Origin: Pectobacterium sp. PL152
GTDB taxonomy: Bacteria; Pseudomonadota; Gammaproteobacteria; Enterobacterales; Enterobacteriaceae
DNA: 64,000 nt
Direction: 5' to 3'
Assembly (NCBI GenBank): GCA_021907015.1
Contig: CP091064.1
Location: forward strand, 1,054,001-1,118,000
Shown: piece after piece, positions 63,700-64,000 of the stretch
Numbering within the stretch: position 1 is the first letter of the stretch
Layout of the letters: every line of letters starts with the position of its first letter
Translations under genes and position numbers: made by a program
The notes under the pieces: model-generated
What the model was told of the DNA's origin: nothing
What the model saw: the letters and a program-made list of their open reading frames with translations, nothing else
Databases searched by the model: none

Positions 63700-63965
63700 A
63701 GTAAAAGCATTGCATAACACGCCGAACGCACCACCAAAGGCGTAACACATTGTTTATTATTTAATGTAAGCAGGTTGTTCCTCACACTTTATCAGGCCGG
63801 TGTCAGGAAGCATTGCCAACCCCATCTTCATCTGCTATTTATAGCGGCCTGTTTTTTCCCCTTTGGGGGCCGATATACCCAGATAGCTGAAGTTATGGCC
63901 AACAACGCCGCAATTTCACTGCATAAAAGGGTATTATGCGTGTCGTGTTATGTAGGAGAAGCAAC

Positions 63966-64000
63966 ATGCAAGAAGGGCAAAACCGTAAGACATCTTCTCT
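63966..64000 (+). CDS. dksA: RNA polymerase-binding transcription factor DksA, first 11 codons (cut by window end)
   Basis: MQEGQNRKTSSL is identical to the start of E. coli DksA, and the place after sfsA is the same. TAGGAG 8 bases before the ATG is a good ribosome-binding site. DksA works with ppGpp at stable-RNA promoters such as the tRNA promoter in this window. The 266-bp gap before it should hold its promoter; no boxes are assigned. Confidence 0.93.
   Translation, partial: MQEGQNRKTSS

Overview
The window comes from a soft-rot enterobacterium, most likely Pectobacterium. The housekeeping genes are close to Escherichia coli in content and order. The left end carries the multi-repeat adhesin, type I secretion and c-di-GMP locus known from Pectobacterium atrosepticum. 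An ERIC repeat and several palindromic dispersed repeats lie between genes.

Layout. 1-9.2 kb: a LapA-like giant adhesin (minus strand, running off the left edge) diverges from its outer-membrane, ABC and membrane-fusion secretion genes. 9.2-12.3 kb: a PAS-GAF-SGDEF diguanylate cyclase and a PdeH-like EAL phosphodiesterase that probably set adhesin output through c-di-GMP. 12.8-28.4 kb: the conserved block yfhL, acpS-pdxJ, recO-era-rnc-lepB-lepA, rseCBA-rpoE, nadB, trmN6, srmB, grcA, ung. 28.5-32.5 kb: two tRNA-Ala genes, a secreted esterase, gltX, then three tRNA-Val and one tRNA-Lys followed by 174-bp tandem repeats that each end in a copy of the tRNA-Lys 3' end. 32.6-36.4 kb: an accessory redox cluster (Old Yellow Enzyme, aldo-keto reductase, TetR, DoxX). 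36.4-40.3 kb: sulfate uptake (Sbp-type binding protein, cysU, cysW, cysA). 40.7-64 kb: a block equivalent to the E. coli 4-minute region (cdaR, degP, dgt, mtnN, btuF, erpA, hemL, fhuBDC, mrcB, hrpB, thpR, sfsA, dksA) with gst, a MocR regulator and a LysE exporter inserted, and without fhuA.

Regulation visible in the DNA: a sigma-E promoter before rpoE and a weaker one before degP; two FNR boxes 53 bp apart before grcA; a Fur-like box before fhuC; a strong stringent-type promoter before the tRNA operon; candidate operators in the two divergent regulator-target gaps; and several intrinsic terminators.

Data quality. More than 30 reading-frame breaks occur in about 20 genes, including ones essential in E. 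coli (acpS, era-operon neighbour recO, lepA, rseB). Nearly all sit in a short homopolymer and are repaired by adding one base of the same kind. I read these as systematic homopolymer under-calls in the assembly, not pseudogenes, and annotate each gene across its full repaired length.
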